NCBI GenBank assembly: GCA_015075275.1
Contig: JABTUU010000002.1
Coordinates: 1,054,001-1,118,000 of the forward strand
Direction: 5' to 3'
Source: Anaerolineales bacterium
GTDB lineage: Bacteria; Chloroflexota; Anaerolineae; Anaerolineales; Villigracilaceae
Length of the DNA stretch: 64,000 bases
Made by a program: the position numbers and the translations under genes
The notes under the pieces: generated by a model
Told to the model about the DNA's origin: nothing
What the model saw: the letters and a program-made list of their open reading frames with translations, nothing else
Databases searched by the model: none
In this document: positions 1 to 9,073 of the stretch, one piece after another
How the letters are laid out: every line of letters begins with the position of its first letter
Position numbering within the stretch: position 1 is the first letter of the stretch

Positions 1-2087
1 TCCACACTGCCATATTGTTTGGCAAACGCCTTCTTGAGCAAATCCACAACCAAGTCCGCATGAATATCATTGGCGCAGAAGATCAAGGTCTTTTGGTTTG
101 ATTGCGGGTCAAGTTCGCGCGCGAGATATTCACAAACCACCCGATTGAATTCCTTCGTAATGACCTTGCGGTTGAAGGCGTCAACATTCAACTTGATCTC
201 GTCGGGCGCTTTGAACATCTCCAATTGATTGCGGCGCGGGTAGTATAACTTCACCTCCTCGCCCGTCTTCCACTGGATCCCCGCCTGTGAAAGTTTGGTC
301 TTGATTTGAATTGGCGGTTCGTGGTCAATGAGATACCCGTCAATCACGGCTTCGCGGTAACTGTAATTGTAAACAGGCGCGCCAAAGATTTCAGTAGTGT
401 GTAGCGCGGGAGTGGCGGTCAACCCGATCTTCACCGCGTCAAAATAATCGATCACTCGGCGATATTTGGAAACATAATCTTCAAAACTGCGGAAAGAGAT
501 TTCTGTATCGGAGAGTTCGCGGTCAAGCAAATAACCGCGATGGCACTCATCCACTACAATGCAGTCATATTGATCCACCGTAGGCGGGATTGTATTCTCG
601 CTCGGATACAACAGCCGCTTGACCATTCCCTGCACCGTAGCGATATGCACTGCTGTTTCAGTCGCTGGCTTTTTCTCATCCAATTCCATTACGCCAAATA
701 TATTGGCGAAAGACTGGATGGCGTCCATGCGGGTATCTTTGAAAGCGTTGGCGGCTTGCTCGCCCAAGGCTTCACGATCCACCAAAAATAAGATTCGTTT
801 GAATCGCTTAACCTTCAGCAGGCGATAGATCAACGCAATACAGGTCTTGGTCTTGCCTGTGCCTGTCGCCATCGCAATGAGCATACTTCGCTCCCCATTG
901 GCGATCTTATCTTCCACCGCGCGAATGGCGTCTTTCTGGTAATACCGCAACGGGAAACCAAACTCAAACGATTCGGCATCCAATTGCTTATGCGCTTCCA
1001 CTTCATTCCGCTTGAGTAGCGTCGTCAAGCCTTCAGGGGTATACCAACCATCCAAAGCATGGCTCAAATTGGCGGGTCGCCGCAGATCCACAAACCAGAT
1101 TCCGCTCTGCGTTTCCATCTGTTTCAAATATGGGCGCCCATTGGAAGAAAAGGCAAACGGAATCGTATACTCACCCCATGCTCCGCCTGGCGATTGTATC
1201 CCACCGTCAAATGAAAAATCACGGCTATAGCGTTTCGCCTGTACTAATGCCGCAGAAACATCCACATTCTTACGCTTGGCTTCCACCACTGCAATCGGCA
1301 TCAACCCGATGAACAACACATAATCTGCGGGTCCGCTGGCAGTGGGGTACTCCGCAATCGCCAAATTCCTGCCACGCTCAGGTCGTGTCCCTTTATTATG
1401 GCGCAAGTTGACCGTGTCCGCTTCCCAGCCTGCGCTGCGCAATTGCGCGTCGATCAACTGGCGGGTCTGCGCCTCATCCAGGTACACAGACTGGCTGGCT
1501 GTTCTTGAAGCCCTTCGATACTTGTCAAAAGTCTTGGTTTGTTTTCTCTTGGATTTATCCTGCTGTTGATCGAGCAATTCGTCCACTTGCAGGTTGGCTT
1601 TTTCAGTTTGTTCAGCAAGGCGCTCTCGCTCTTTCGCCAACGTATCGGCTCCCATCAACGAAGGTTGAACAAAAGCCTCCGCTTGGAAATCCTCTTTCAG
1701 AAACGCGCGCTGAAACCAAATCCCCAACTGCCAGCCCATCTTGAGTATGTTCAGCGCAGTCGGCTGATCCCCTTGATTATCGTGACTCGCCGCGTTCCCT
1801 GCTCTTCGAATCTCGCCAAACAACTGGTAGAGTTCCTGCGTCAACACGCTTTCGTCTCGCAAACGGCGCAACAATTCGTATTGGCTTTCCTCTTTATCCG
1901 TTTGATATAGCCCCATCTGTGTGGCAACATGCTTTGCCAACAACTCCCCAAACTGCCGCATCTTGATCAGGCTGGTGTTGGGGTCATCCTCCAGATACCT
2001 CTCCGCAAGCATGCCCAAACGCACAAGCTGTCCGTCACAGGCTTGTAAGTGGGAAAAATTGGAAGAGGGGATGATGTTTGTTGACAT
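1..2087 (-). CDS. hsdR: Type I restriction enzyme subunit R (HsdR), 3' part outside window
   Basis: Restriction/translocation subunit of a type I restriction-modification system, which cleaves unmodified DNA after ATP-driven translocation. Read on the minus strand from ATG at 2087; the frame is open to the left edge, so about 695 codons are present and the C-terminus is missing. Visible in order: a helical N-terminal domain resembling DUF4145 (about residues 30-120), a charged linker, a PD-(D/E)xK-like nuclease site (GPADYVLF then VVEAKRK, about residues 248-270), Walker A ATGTGKTKT (about 400), a DECH box (about 511) and the helicase motif GLTATP. hsdM and hsdS are not in the window and would be expected to the left. 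The gene starts just beyond the broken end of a recombinase gene, so it may have arrived by recombination. Family assignment is firm. Confidence 0.9.
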   Translation of the reverse strand, partial: MSTNIIPSSNFSHLQACDGQLVRLGMLAERYLEDDPNTSLIKMRQFGELLAKHVATQMGLYQTDKEESQYELLRRLRDESVLTQELYQLFGEIRRAGNAASHDNQGDQPTALNILKMGWQLGIWFQRAFLKEDFQAEAFVQPSLMGADTLAKERERLAEQTEKANLQVDELLDQQQDKSKRKQTKTFDKYRRASRTASQSVYLDEAQTRQLIDAQLRSAGWEADTVNLRHNKGTRPERGRNLAIAEYPTASGPADYVLFIGLMPIAVVEAKRKNVDVSAALVQAKRYSRDFSFDGGIQSPGGAWGEYTIPFAFSSNGRPYLKQMETQSGIWFVDLRRPANLSHALDGWYTPEGLTTLLKRNEVEAHKQLDAESFEFGFPLRYYQKDAIRAVEDKIANGERSMLIAMATGTGKTKTCIALIYRLLKVKRFKRILFLVDREALGEQAANAFKDTRMDAIQSFANIFGVMELDEKKPATETAVHIATVQGMVKRLLYPSENTIPPTVDQYDCIVVDECHRGYLLDRELSDTEISFRSFEDYVSKYRRVIDYFDAVKIGLTATPALHTTEIFGAPVYNYSYREAVIDGYLIDHEPPIQIKTKLSQAGIQWKTGEEVKLYYPRRNQLEMFKAPDEIKLNVDAFNRKVITKEFNRVVCEYLARELDPQSNQKTLIFCANDIHADLVVDLLKKAFAKQYGSV

Positions 2088-2103
2088 GATGATCGAGAGG
2101 TAA

Positions 2104-2970
2104 TTATCCCATCATAAATCGATTAATTTTACAACACTTTAATGTCAAAACGACTGCACCCCCGGCGCGCCAACGCTCAACGGCAAATGCGCGTCGGAAA
2201 TCATGCGGCGATGGGACGGGGACGCCGGCTTGGGCAGCCCGTCGTCGCAACATCATTCGTAGACCAGTCTCGGTCAACCTTTCCCCGGACCCGCTCACCC
2301 ACAGGGCAGGGTTATAGTCTTTACGTTCTTTTATATATCTTCGCAACATCTGGCGTGATTTATCTCCAAGATATACGTTACGAGGTTTCCTACCTTTTCC
2401 TGAGCGAATGAGGACCATTCCAGTGATGAGATCAACATCATCCATGTTCAAGGACAAAAATTCCGCCAGACGCATGCCAGTATCCAGCAATACCAAGAGT
2501 GAAGCCTTATCACGCGCATCAGAGAGTTTTCCCCGCTTGCAGGTCTCCAACATGGCTTTGATCGTTTCGATGCCGACCGGGTCCAACGGTTCGAGAGGCA
2601 CGAAAGGCGCGTCAACTTTGTTGATCGGGTTGCGCCAGTTCTCCGGCTCGGTTTCGCGTTCATACCATTTCAAAAAGGTTTTGACGGAACGATAATAGCA
2701 ATGACCTCCAGCGGGACGATGCCCACTTTCATCGAGCGAGATCAGGAACTGACGGATCATGTCGGCGCTAATCTGGCTTACGTTGGCTACATTGTTTTCC
2801 AAGCAGAACCTGGCAAAGGTATTGAGTTTCTTGCTGTAAAACTCGATGGCGCCGCCGGCAAGATTGCGGGAACGGCAGGCATGCAGGTAAATGCCGATCC
2901 ACTTTCGCAGATCGTCGGTCTGGTAGATTTCTAGGTTGGGAGATTGGGTGAGAAAAAGATTCGTTTCCAT
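2104..2970 (-). pseudogene. Tyrosine recombinase, C-terminally truncated
   Basis: Phage-type integrase (XerC/D-like) of 288 residues. It has the N-terminal SAM-like core-binding domain and the start of the catalytic domain: box I Arg in LDTGMRLAEFL, the beta-hairpin Lys region SGKGRKPRN, and SPHDFRRAFA carrying the second His/Arg pair. It is clearly paralogous to the intact recombinase at 8135-9073. Alignment with that protein shows homology ending about 20 residues after HDFRR: the LMGH box and the catalytic tyrosine are absent, replaced by an unrelated tail ending NRFMMG. It cannot catalyse strand exchange by the usual mechanism. The junction near 2130-2145 lies about 50 bp before the hsdR start. 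Confidence 0.85.
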
Positions 2971-3154
2971 TCAGTGGTTACAAGAGTATCTGACTGAAGT
3001 TAGGGGATGGGGATTGGCGTCGGTAATTTTTCGGTATTTTTACAAATGGGAGCTCTTTCCAGATTTTTCACCGCTACTTCAGCTGACTCTGGCTGGGAAA
3101 CATCCATAATTAACTTACGGTAAAATCCATCTTGAATAGCTGATAGAGGCAAAG

Positions 3155-4978
3155 ATGGCATTACCCAAAATCACAGAAAGCATGATTCGCGCAGGGGCGA
3201 GCCCGGAAAGCTTTCGGCGCGGCGAGGAGTACCATCGAGAAGGTGCAATTTCGAATACATCCATTCAAGGAACAGTGCTGAGCGGTGAATGTGCCGGTAC
3301 ATATGCACCCTATTACCGGGTACAGGTGGATCTGGAGGAAGCGGGCATTGCAGACGCATCCTGCACGTGCCTCTACGAATATGGCGGCTACTGCAAACAC
3401 ATTGTCGCCCTGTTGCTTGCCTATATGCGCCATCCAAAATCGTTCACCGTGCGCAAAAAGCCTGCAGAGCTCCTGGCTGACTTGGATCAGAACGACCTCA
3501 CTGCTATTTTGACCAAACTGATTCAGGAGCAACCCGAACTCTATGATCGGATCGAAGCCATGACATCTGTCCCTTTGAAATCCAAAAAGAGGCGCAGGAA
3601 AAAAGTGGACATCGAAGTCCACCGTCGTCATATTCTTAACATCATCCACAGCCTGGATGGAATGAGAATGTCGGAAGCGTACTGGCATGTGGGCGGACTG
3701 GCGAATCAATTGCGCGAAGTACAAGAATCCGCCATGAAATTCCTGGATGCCGGAGACGCCGAGTCCGCGCTTGAAATCCTGCTTGTACTGCTTGAAGAAT
3801 CCAGCCGGGGCATTGAATATGTTGACGACTCGAACGGCGAGTTGGGCGGTTTCGTGGGCGATCTGGGCACGTCGTTGGCTGAAGCCATTTTGAGCATGGA
3901 ACTCAGCCAGGTCGAACGCGACAGGCTGGTCCGCAGGCTGGAGAAGTTGATCGAGTATGCCGGTGATTACGGAATGGAAGGCAACCTGGATATTGCCGTT
4001 CAAGCCGCAAAGTATGGCTGGGGAGATATATCTAAAGAGATGGCGTCCCTTCGAAGGTTAGGATCAAGAGTCTATGAAGATGATGAACCGGATGATTGGG
4101 ATGAAGACGAGAACTTGGATAAGGAAGACAACTATGAGCTTCGTGAATGGGGTTTTCCTCGGGCGCCAAGCTTTGATGACCTTACGGAAGCCAAGCTTAA
4201 TGTGCTGGATCGGCAGGGTCGAACCGAAGAATATTTTGCCCTGTGCAAGAAGGAAGAGCGTCATCTGCGCTATGCCAACAAGCTGTGCGATCTTAAGCAG
4301 ACGGCGGAGGCTTTGAAATACGCCAAAAAGCATCTGACCACTGTCGAAGAGACTTTGGAAGTGTCCCGCCGCTTGCGGGAGTCGCGCTTGGTGGCTGAAG
4401 CCATTGAGGTTGGCGAGCATGGGCTGAAACTGAAAGGATCAAAAGCAGGGCTAGGGGAATGGTTGGGACCTGTGGAAGAGGCGCAAGGACGAACAAAACA
4501 AGCGCTGACAGCCTGGCTGGCAGCATTTGTTGAGCATCCATCGCTGGAAACTTATAAGACGATCAAGCGATTGGCTGGTTCAGGCTGGAGAAGTTTGCGC
4601 CCGGAGGCGATGGCAAAACTTCGCAAGTCGTATGACAAGCAGGTTTTGGCAGAAGTACATTTGCTAGAAGAAGAGTGGGATGAGGCAATCCAAGTAGCCG
4701 AGGGACGCGACGTATGGTATCTCGTTATTGAAATAGTGGCTGATGGAGTTATACAACATAATCCTGAATGGGTCGCCAAAATCAGTTTAAAGCATGCGGA
4801 ACGCCTGATGTCCGAGGCCAAAAGCAAGAATTACCCAATTGCCGCGACCTGGCTCAAACGCTTGAAACAAGCTTATAAGATTCTAGAGAAAACGGATGAA
4901 TGGAAGAGATACTTGGGAGAAACGAAGGAAAAATACAAGCGGAGACCAGCGCTTCAAAGCCAACTTGCGCGACTGTAG
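3155..4978 (+). CDS. SWIM zinc-finger protein
   Basis: 607-residue protein with an N-terminal SWIM zinc finger (CxCxnCxH type): Cys-Thr-Cys followed by GGYCKHIVALLLAYM at about residues 69-90. The rest is acidic and helical, with an acidic patch near residue 310 (DDEPDDWDEDEN) and TPR-like helical repeats toward the C-terminus. SWIM domains are predicted to bind DNA or protein; family members occur next to SWI/SNF helicases, but none is seen here. It stands alone, divergent from the truncated recombinase and within the tRNA-linked island, which suggests accessory cargo. Exact function unknown. Confidence 0.8.
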   Translation: MALPKITESMIRAGASPESFRRGEEYHREGAISNTSIQGTVLSGECAGTYAPYYRVQVDLEEAGIADASCTCLYEYGGYCKHIVALLLAYMRHPKSFTVRKKPAELLADLDQNDLTAILTKLIQEQPELYDRIEAMTSVPLKSKKRRRKKVDIEVHRRHILNIIHSLDGMRMSEAYWHVGGLANQLREVQESAMKFLDAGDAESALEILLVLLEESSRGIEYVDDSNGELGGFVGDLGTSLAEAILSMELSQVERDRLVRRLEKLIEYAGDYGMEGNLDIAVQAAKYGWGDISKEMASLRRLGSRVYEDDEPDDWDEDENLDKEDNYELREWGFPRAPSFDDLTEAKLNVLDRQGRTEEYFALCKKEERHLRYANKLCDLKQTAEALKYAKKHLTTVEETLEVSRRLRESRLVAEAIEVGEHGLKLKGSKAGLGEWLGPVEEAQGRTKQALTAWLAAFVEHPSLETYKTIKRLAGSGWRSLRPEAMAKLRKSYDKQVLAEVHLLEEEWDEAIQVAEGRDVWYLVIEIVADGVIQHNPEWVAKISLKHAERLMSEAKSKNYPIAATWLKRLKQAYKILEKTDEWKRYLGETKEKYKRRPALQSQLARL

Positions 4979-5123
4979 TTTTTTCGGTAATCGAGTGGAT
5001 ACTTGGATCATTTCTCTAAATCTGTTCGTAATGGCTTGACTTAGTATCGTGGCTCCAGCTTGCTCACAACAAGTTTTTCTTGGTTGACTTTTAGGTTAAG
5101 GAGCGCAGCTTTCAAAACCAATA

Positions 5124-5160
5124 CCTTGAAAATTCGGAATTGAACTCCAAATTTTCAAGG
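5124..5160. repeat. Inverted repeat upstream of metallophosphoesterase
   Basis: Perfect 11-bp arms CCTTGAAAATT (5124-5134) and AATTTTCAAGG (5150-5160), continued inward after one mismatch by GGA/TCC. It lies about 20 bp before the -10 box of the downstream gene and has no T-run, so an operator or transcript hairpin is more likely than a terminator. Confidence 0.6.
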
Positions 5161-5180
5161 CACAATCGTTTCAATCTGAC

Positions 5181-5192
5181 TATAATCGTCCA
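5181..5192 (+). promoter_or_regulatory. -10 box of a probable leaderless promoter
   Basis: A perfect TATAAT (5181-5186) lies only 6 nt before the ATG at 5193, and no Shine-Dalgarno sequence is present. Initiation about 7 nt downstream of the -10 box would coincide with the start codon. No good -35 hexamer is visible. Confidence 0.55.
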
Positions 5193-6014
5193 ATGCAAAC
5201 GTTGGTGGTCGGCGATATTCATGGTTGTTACGACGAGTTTCAAGCCTTACTGGATAAGGCGGGACTAACCGAGGGCGATGCAATTATCTCAGTAGGCGAT
5301 TGTGTGGATCGAGGTCCGGACACGCCCGCAGTATTGAGATTCTTCCAGGAAAAGCCAAATGTCTTGCTGATCATGGGCAATCACGAGCGCAAGCATGTCC
5401 GTGCCGGCAGGCATGAAGTCAAATTGGCACGATCCCAGAAGATTAGCAGAATTCAGTTCGGGGAAGCCTATCCGGATGCTCTGGCGTTCATGGGCGAATT
5501 GCCGCTGTTTCTTGATCTGCCTGAGGCGTTGGTCGTACATGGATACTTTGAACCGGATCTCCCTTTATCGCAACAGCGTGCAACGGTATTATGCGGAACA
5601 ATGGGCGGAGACAAACATTTACGCGCACTGTTTGATCGTCCCTGGTATGAATTGTATGATGGTGGCAAACCATTACTAGTGGGACATCATAACTATTCAA
5701 ACACAGATCAACCCTTCGTTTATCGGGATCGCGTATTTGGATTGGATACTGACTGCGTCACCGGCAAGGCATTGACCGGACTCCTCCTGCCGTCATTCAA
5801 GATTGTGTCTGTTCCCAGCCGGGCTAATTACTGGGCACAAATCCGGAAAACTCATTCAGAGACAAAAACGCCATCCCCACCTGCAAGGAATGAAGTGGAG
5901 TGGAGCGATAACGATGAGGAAAGATTACTCCACCTTATCAGCAGAACCATCCAAAGAGCCAATGCAATCCTATTGGAGTTGGTTCTGAACCAGAGTTTGA
6001 CCGTTTATCTGTGA
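5193..6014 (+). CDS. PP1/ApaH-like metallophosphoesterase
   Basis: Calcineurin-like phosphoesterase of 273 residues with the diagnostic metal-binding blocks at the N-terminus: GDIHGCYDEF (residues 7-16), GDCVDRGPD (about 36-44) and GNHERKH (about 62-68); later VVHGYF and GHHNYS supply further histidines. Such enzymes hydrolyse phosphoprotein or dinucleoside polyphosphate substrates; the substrate cannot be told from sequence. The catalytic domain ends near residue 225 (SVPSRANYW) and the remaining ~45 residues look unrelated, possibly read-through into degraded sequence. A TATAAT six bases before ATG and no SD imply a leaderless mRNA. Confidence 0.85.
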   Translation: MQTLVVGDIHGCYDEFQALLDKAGLTEGDAIISVGDCVDRGPDTPAVLRFFQEKPNVLLIMGNHERKHVRAGRHEVKLARSQKISRIQFGEAYPDALAFMGELPLFLDLPEALVVHGYFEPDLPLSQQRATVLCGTMGGDKHLRALFDRPWYELYDGGKPLLVGHHNYSNTDQPFVYRDRVFGLDTDCVTGKALTGLLLPSFKIVSVPSRANYWAQIRKTHSETKTPSPPARNEVEWSDNDEERLLHLISRTIQRANAILLELVLNQSLTVYL

Positions 6015-6369
6015 GAAAACAGGCAAAACGATTCAGCGCGAATGCAGGAAATGGTATTTATGGAGCATTATTACACCTCGCCCGTCTGAATCAATTGAAT
6101 AGCACATCCGCCCGCAAGGTTCTGAAATCACCAGATAGATTATCTATCCTGCTTCATACATTGGATGAATGATGTGAAAAGAGACGTTCGAGCACGGAAG
6201 ATTTAGTTTCATCCATAAGGATACTTTTCGTAGAACGATACTTTTGAAATAGTGTTGTTCTACAAAAGTTGTTTGGCGTATTCCATCCAGCGCCACTAGG
6301 CATCTATATGCAACCCGGAAAAATTTGCTGTTTTTTGATGAACCAGCGATGCAAATGATCACCTTTCTC
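6015..6369. other. 355-bp gap with no convincing gene
   Basis: No recognisable gene. It contains an imperfect hairpin (arms about 6223-6236 and 6257-6269, sharing GTAGAAC/GTTCTAC). One minus-strand open frame of 72 codons (6144-6362) starts with GTG just after the AbiEii stop and has an SD-like GGAGA, but its protein is not recognisable. A plus-strand frame near 5950-6173 also lacks homology I can name. Confidence 0.4.
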
Positions 6370-7173
6370 CTAAAAATATTTCTGGATCATTCGATTTGTC
6401 TCACGGACTACATCTTCCAATGCAGGGACAATGGGCATTTGCCCGTTCAATCGGCTTTGCCACATTTTCTGAAAGGTAATTTGTCGGCGTCGGAGGATGG
6501 TTCGTAGATCACTAACATTCAACTCTTTTGCTTCAAATTTGGGAGCCAATCGGAAGGACATTTGTTCCACATCCACCATTTGGTTGGTTAGGAGGTAATA
6601 AATATCGTATAAGTCGCGTGGCTCGGTCCGCGTCAGCAGGGAACGTAATTTCTCTGCCAGGATTTCTTCCAACGAATAAACTGAAAGCATAGATTGTTGT
6701 TTTTGGCAATCACTATAGGACGATCTAACCGGGTGTCTCTCGATGGGGAAAACAAGATTTTCATCCCGGGATATATCCACCTTGAAGAAGCGGCTATTAA
6801 TATCTGCCTGCAACGGACCAACGTAATTCAAATAGATGGTCGGGTTGCCGCTGGCATGTTCCTCCACTTTGCGGGTGGACAATGTGATATTGGCTTCACG
6901 CACCATCCAGGGGAAAAGTGCCTCGATTGCTCTCAGCAAGTCGCCATTTACCAGATTTGGCATTAACAAAGTGAAGTCCAAATCTTCTGAAAAACGATAG
7001 TCCGGCACATAGATTTTCTTTATCGCCGTCCCCCCTTTGAATGCCAACATATCGTTCAGAGGAGAAGTGGTAATCGCCAGAAGCACCCAGGTGAGCACGT
7101 AGTCTTTTTCGATGGTTTTATCGCCCAAACCCAGGCGATGGGCAAGTTTGGAAATTTCAGCGGAACGGATCAT
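6370..7173 (-). CDS. abiEii: AbiEii-type nucleotidyltransferase toxin
   Basis: 267-residue toxin of the AbiE (type IV-like) toxin-antitoxin family, a DNA polymerase beta-like nucleotidyltransferase whose members inhibit growth, in characterised cases by modifying tRNA. Motif I appears as FKGGTAIKK followed by FSEDLDFTLL (the GG...DxD metal site, about residues 45-70), and the family signature KLRSLLTRTEPRDLYDIYYL at about 175-195. It is one base downstream of the antitoxin stop (TGA-T-ATG), so the two are translationally coupled. Abortive phage infection is the usual role. Location in the tRNA-linked island fits mobile defence cargo. Confidence 0.9.
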   Translation of the reverse strand: MIRSAEISKLAHRLGLGDKTIEKDYVLTWVLLAITTSPLNDMLAFKGGTAIKKIYVPDYRFSEDLDFTLLMPNLVNGDLLRAIEALFPWMVREANITLSTRKVEEHASGNPTIYLNYVGPLQADINSRFFKVDISRDENLVFPIERHPVRSSYSDCQKQQSMLSVYSLEEILAEKLRSLLTRTEPRDLYDIYYLLTNQMVDVEQMSFRLAPKFEAKELNVSDLRTILRRRQITFQKMWQSRLNGQMPIVPALEDVVRETNRMIQKYF

Positions 7174-7174
7174 A

Positions 7175-7999
7175 TCAGGTAGAGGCTATTCCTTTTAGGG
7201 TTTCAGTATCAATGTTGAGTTGCAGTCGCCAGCGGGATAAGAAAAGACCGCTTTTCGGCAGAAGAGGATCCAGCAATGCGTAACTCGGACCAATCTGATC
7301 CTGCAGACGGGACAAAATTGCAGAGGGCGCCAAGCCGTAGAAATCAAGCAAATACCCCAACCGCTTGGACACAGCCTGCTTCCCCAATCGTTGAGAGTAT
7401 TCAGCCAGTTTTTCCCAATCCAGATCGTCTTTGCGGATCAGAAGACCGGTGACCACTTCACTTACTCCGGCGCACAAGTCGGGTCGCGCCAGTCCATCAA
7501 GGATGGTCCGCTCGGGATCACTAACCTGTACCTGCTCGTCTGCCGAGACCCAGAAGAGTGTATATCCCCACATATCGTCGGTCCTGGTTGTAATAAATCG
7601 GTAAGGCACATTCAGGACAGTCCGGGATTTCAGCCTGCGCGGGGTCGAGATCGTTACATTTGTAACGGGACGGGTCAACATATTATGGATTTCAAGCGCG
7701 CTGTCGTGGGAGACGTAATAGGGGGCATCACCAATCAATTCTCGCCCGATTACCAATCGATTAGCCTCTGGCAAGGCATCCCCTCCAGCCGATGGTGGAA
7801 CAATGGCATATTTGCCTGCTCCCAGAGCAACCAGCCAACCAGCTTTTGTGAGCCGAAGAAGCGCTTGTTGTGTGGCCGGGTAACTCTTTCCACTGATTTC
7901 TTGCGCCTCTTCAATGGAAAAAACAGTCCGTCCACGACCAGCTAAAGTGGTAAATAGGCGGGAATTCTCCCTGCCAAGTGTCTTCGGGTAGGTTTTCAT
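7175..7999 (-). CDS. abiEi: AbiEi-type antitoxin / autorepressor
   Basis: 274-residue partner of the adjacent AbiEii toxin. The N-terminal ~70 residues form a winged-helix domain (FSIEEAQEISGKSYPATQQ, then LTKAGWLVALGAGKYAI), followed by the AbiEi C-terminal domain (SHDSALEIHNML, then VSDPERTILDGL). The start at 7999 (MKTYPK) is chosen because the homologous part begins there and because a promoter with an inverted repeat lies directly upstream. A longer frame reaches 8119 but would run through that promoter. Characterised AbiEi proteins bind inverted repeats in their own promoter; the perfect repeat here is the likely target. Confidence 0.88.
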   Translation of the reverse strand: MKTYPKTLGRENSRLFTTLAGRGRTVFSIEEAQEISGKSYPATQQALLRLTKAGWLVALGAGKYAIVPPSAGGDALPEANRLVIGRELIGDAPYYVSHDSALEIHNMLTRPVTNVTISTPRRLKSRTVLNVPYRFITTRTDDMWGYTLFWVSADEQVQVSDPERTILDGLARPDLCAGVSEVVTGLLIRKDDLDWEKLAEYSQRLGKQAVSKRLGYLLDFYGLAPSAILSRLQDQIGPSYALLDPLLPKSGLFLSRWRLQLNIDTETLKGIAST

Positions 8000-8064
8000 T
8001 ATGTTTTGTGTACAAAAAAATATGAAGTCCGTAATATTATATACACAAAACATAATTAATGCAA
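7998..8064 (-). promoter_or_regulatory. abiE promoter with inverted-repeat operator
   Basis: On the minus strand a -35 TTGCAT (8064-8059), 17-bp spacer and perfect -10 TATAAT (8041-8036) precede abiEi. A perfect 15-bp inverted repeat, TACACAAAACATAAT (8042-8056) and ATTATGTTTTGTGTA (7998-8012), places one arm exactly inside the -35/-10 spacer and the other over the start codon. This geometry fits autorepression by AbiEi. Confidence 0.8.
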
Positions 8065-8134
8065 CTCCAAACACCATCTTTTGTATGACTCCAGGAGGGC
8101 AGACGGGTGTTGTGTGCATGATTCAATTTCGCCT

Positions 8135-9073
8135 CTATAAATTGCCGTCCACAGGACTCCCCCGCATGTGGGCGTTGTGAATGTCCTGATCAGTCTGTGC
8201 CAGGTAACGTCGCAGAATTTGCAGGTCGGAATGTCCCATCAGTTTTTGCAGGGCAAAGATATCCACACCGTTACGCAACATCACCAAGGCAAACGCCCGC
8301 CGGAAATCGTGCGGAGTGGGAATGGATTTCAGTCCGACCTTTTCCGCGCGCCGGCGTAGCAGACAGCGTAACGCGGCATAAGTCATCCTCTCGCCGTGAA
8401 TGGAGACCCACAAGGCAGGGAAATTGTCATGCCGGTAGCGAAGGTACCGACGAATTGCCCTAATGGTCTTTCGTCCCAGGAACACCATGCGCGGCTTACG
8501 CCCTTTGCCCTGACGGATCATCACCGCTCCGGTTGCCATGTCCACATCTTCTAGGTTGATGTTCAGGAATTCTTTCGCGCGGGCGCCAGTATCCAGCAAT
8601 CCCAGCATCATCGCCTTGTCGCGGACTCCGGAGTAATTGCTTTGACAGGTTTTCAGTAGTTGGTGGATCTCTTCGATTTGGACAGGTTCAATAGGATCGG
8701 TTGGCAGCTTGGGTGCTTTGACCCTGCGGATCGGGTTCTTCCAGCCAGCCGGCATGATCTCTTCCTCCTCGATCCAATACAACATGGTCCGCAAAGGACG
8801 AAAGCAGGCATGCATACCGCCGGGGTTATGTGTTTCAGAAAGCTCAAGCAGATACTTGCGAATGAAATCCGAAGTGAGTTGCGATATCTGCGTCAGTGCT
8901 TGTCTCTCACAATACTTTTGAAAGTACTGTAACTTCTTGGTATAGAATTCAATGGTATCGGGAGATAGCCCTTGCGACCTGCGGTCGATCAGGAAAGATT
9001 CGATCAGAATGGGCAAATAATCCTGCTGGGAAAGTGTGATAAGCCCTTGGTCTTGCGTTTTTAAAGCATACAT
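8135..9073 (-). CDS. Tyrosine recombinase / integrase, intact
   Basis: 312-residue XerC/D-like site-specific recombinase. N-terminal core-binding domain about residues 20-110. The catalytic domain has Arg in LDTGARAKEFL, Lys region RQGKGRKPRM, TPHDFRRAF, ALQKLMGHSDLQ and the nucleophile Tyr in RRYLAQTD near residue 287. It starts 60 bp from the 3' end of a tRNA gene, the classic position of an island integrase beside its attachment site. A strong SD (AAAGGAG) precedes ATG at 9073. It is paralogous to the broken recombinase at 2104-2970. Confidence 0.92.
   Translation of the reverse strand: MYALKTQDQGLITLSQQDYLPILIESFLIDRRSQGLSPDTIEFYTKKLQYFQKYCERQALTQISQLTSDFIRKYLLELSETHNPGGMHACFRPLRTMLYWIEEEEIMPAGWKNPIRRVKAPKLPTDPIEPVQIEEIHQLLKTCQSNYSGVRDKAMMLGLLDTGARAKEFLNINLEDVDMATGAVMIRQGKGRKPRMVFLGRKTIRAIRRYLRYRHDNFPALWVSIHGERMTYAALRCLLRRRAEKVGLKSIPTPHDFRRAFALVMLRNGVDIFALQKLMGHSDLQILRRYLAQTDQDIHNAHMRGSPVDGNL

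Noticed and set aside
7391-7945. 184-codon plus-strand frame opposite the AbiEi gene.
   Set aside because: Lies entirely within the recognised antitoxin and has no homology or start signal.
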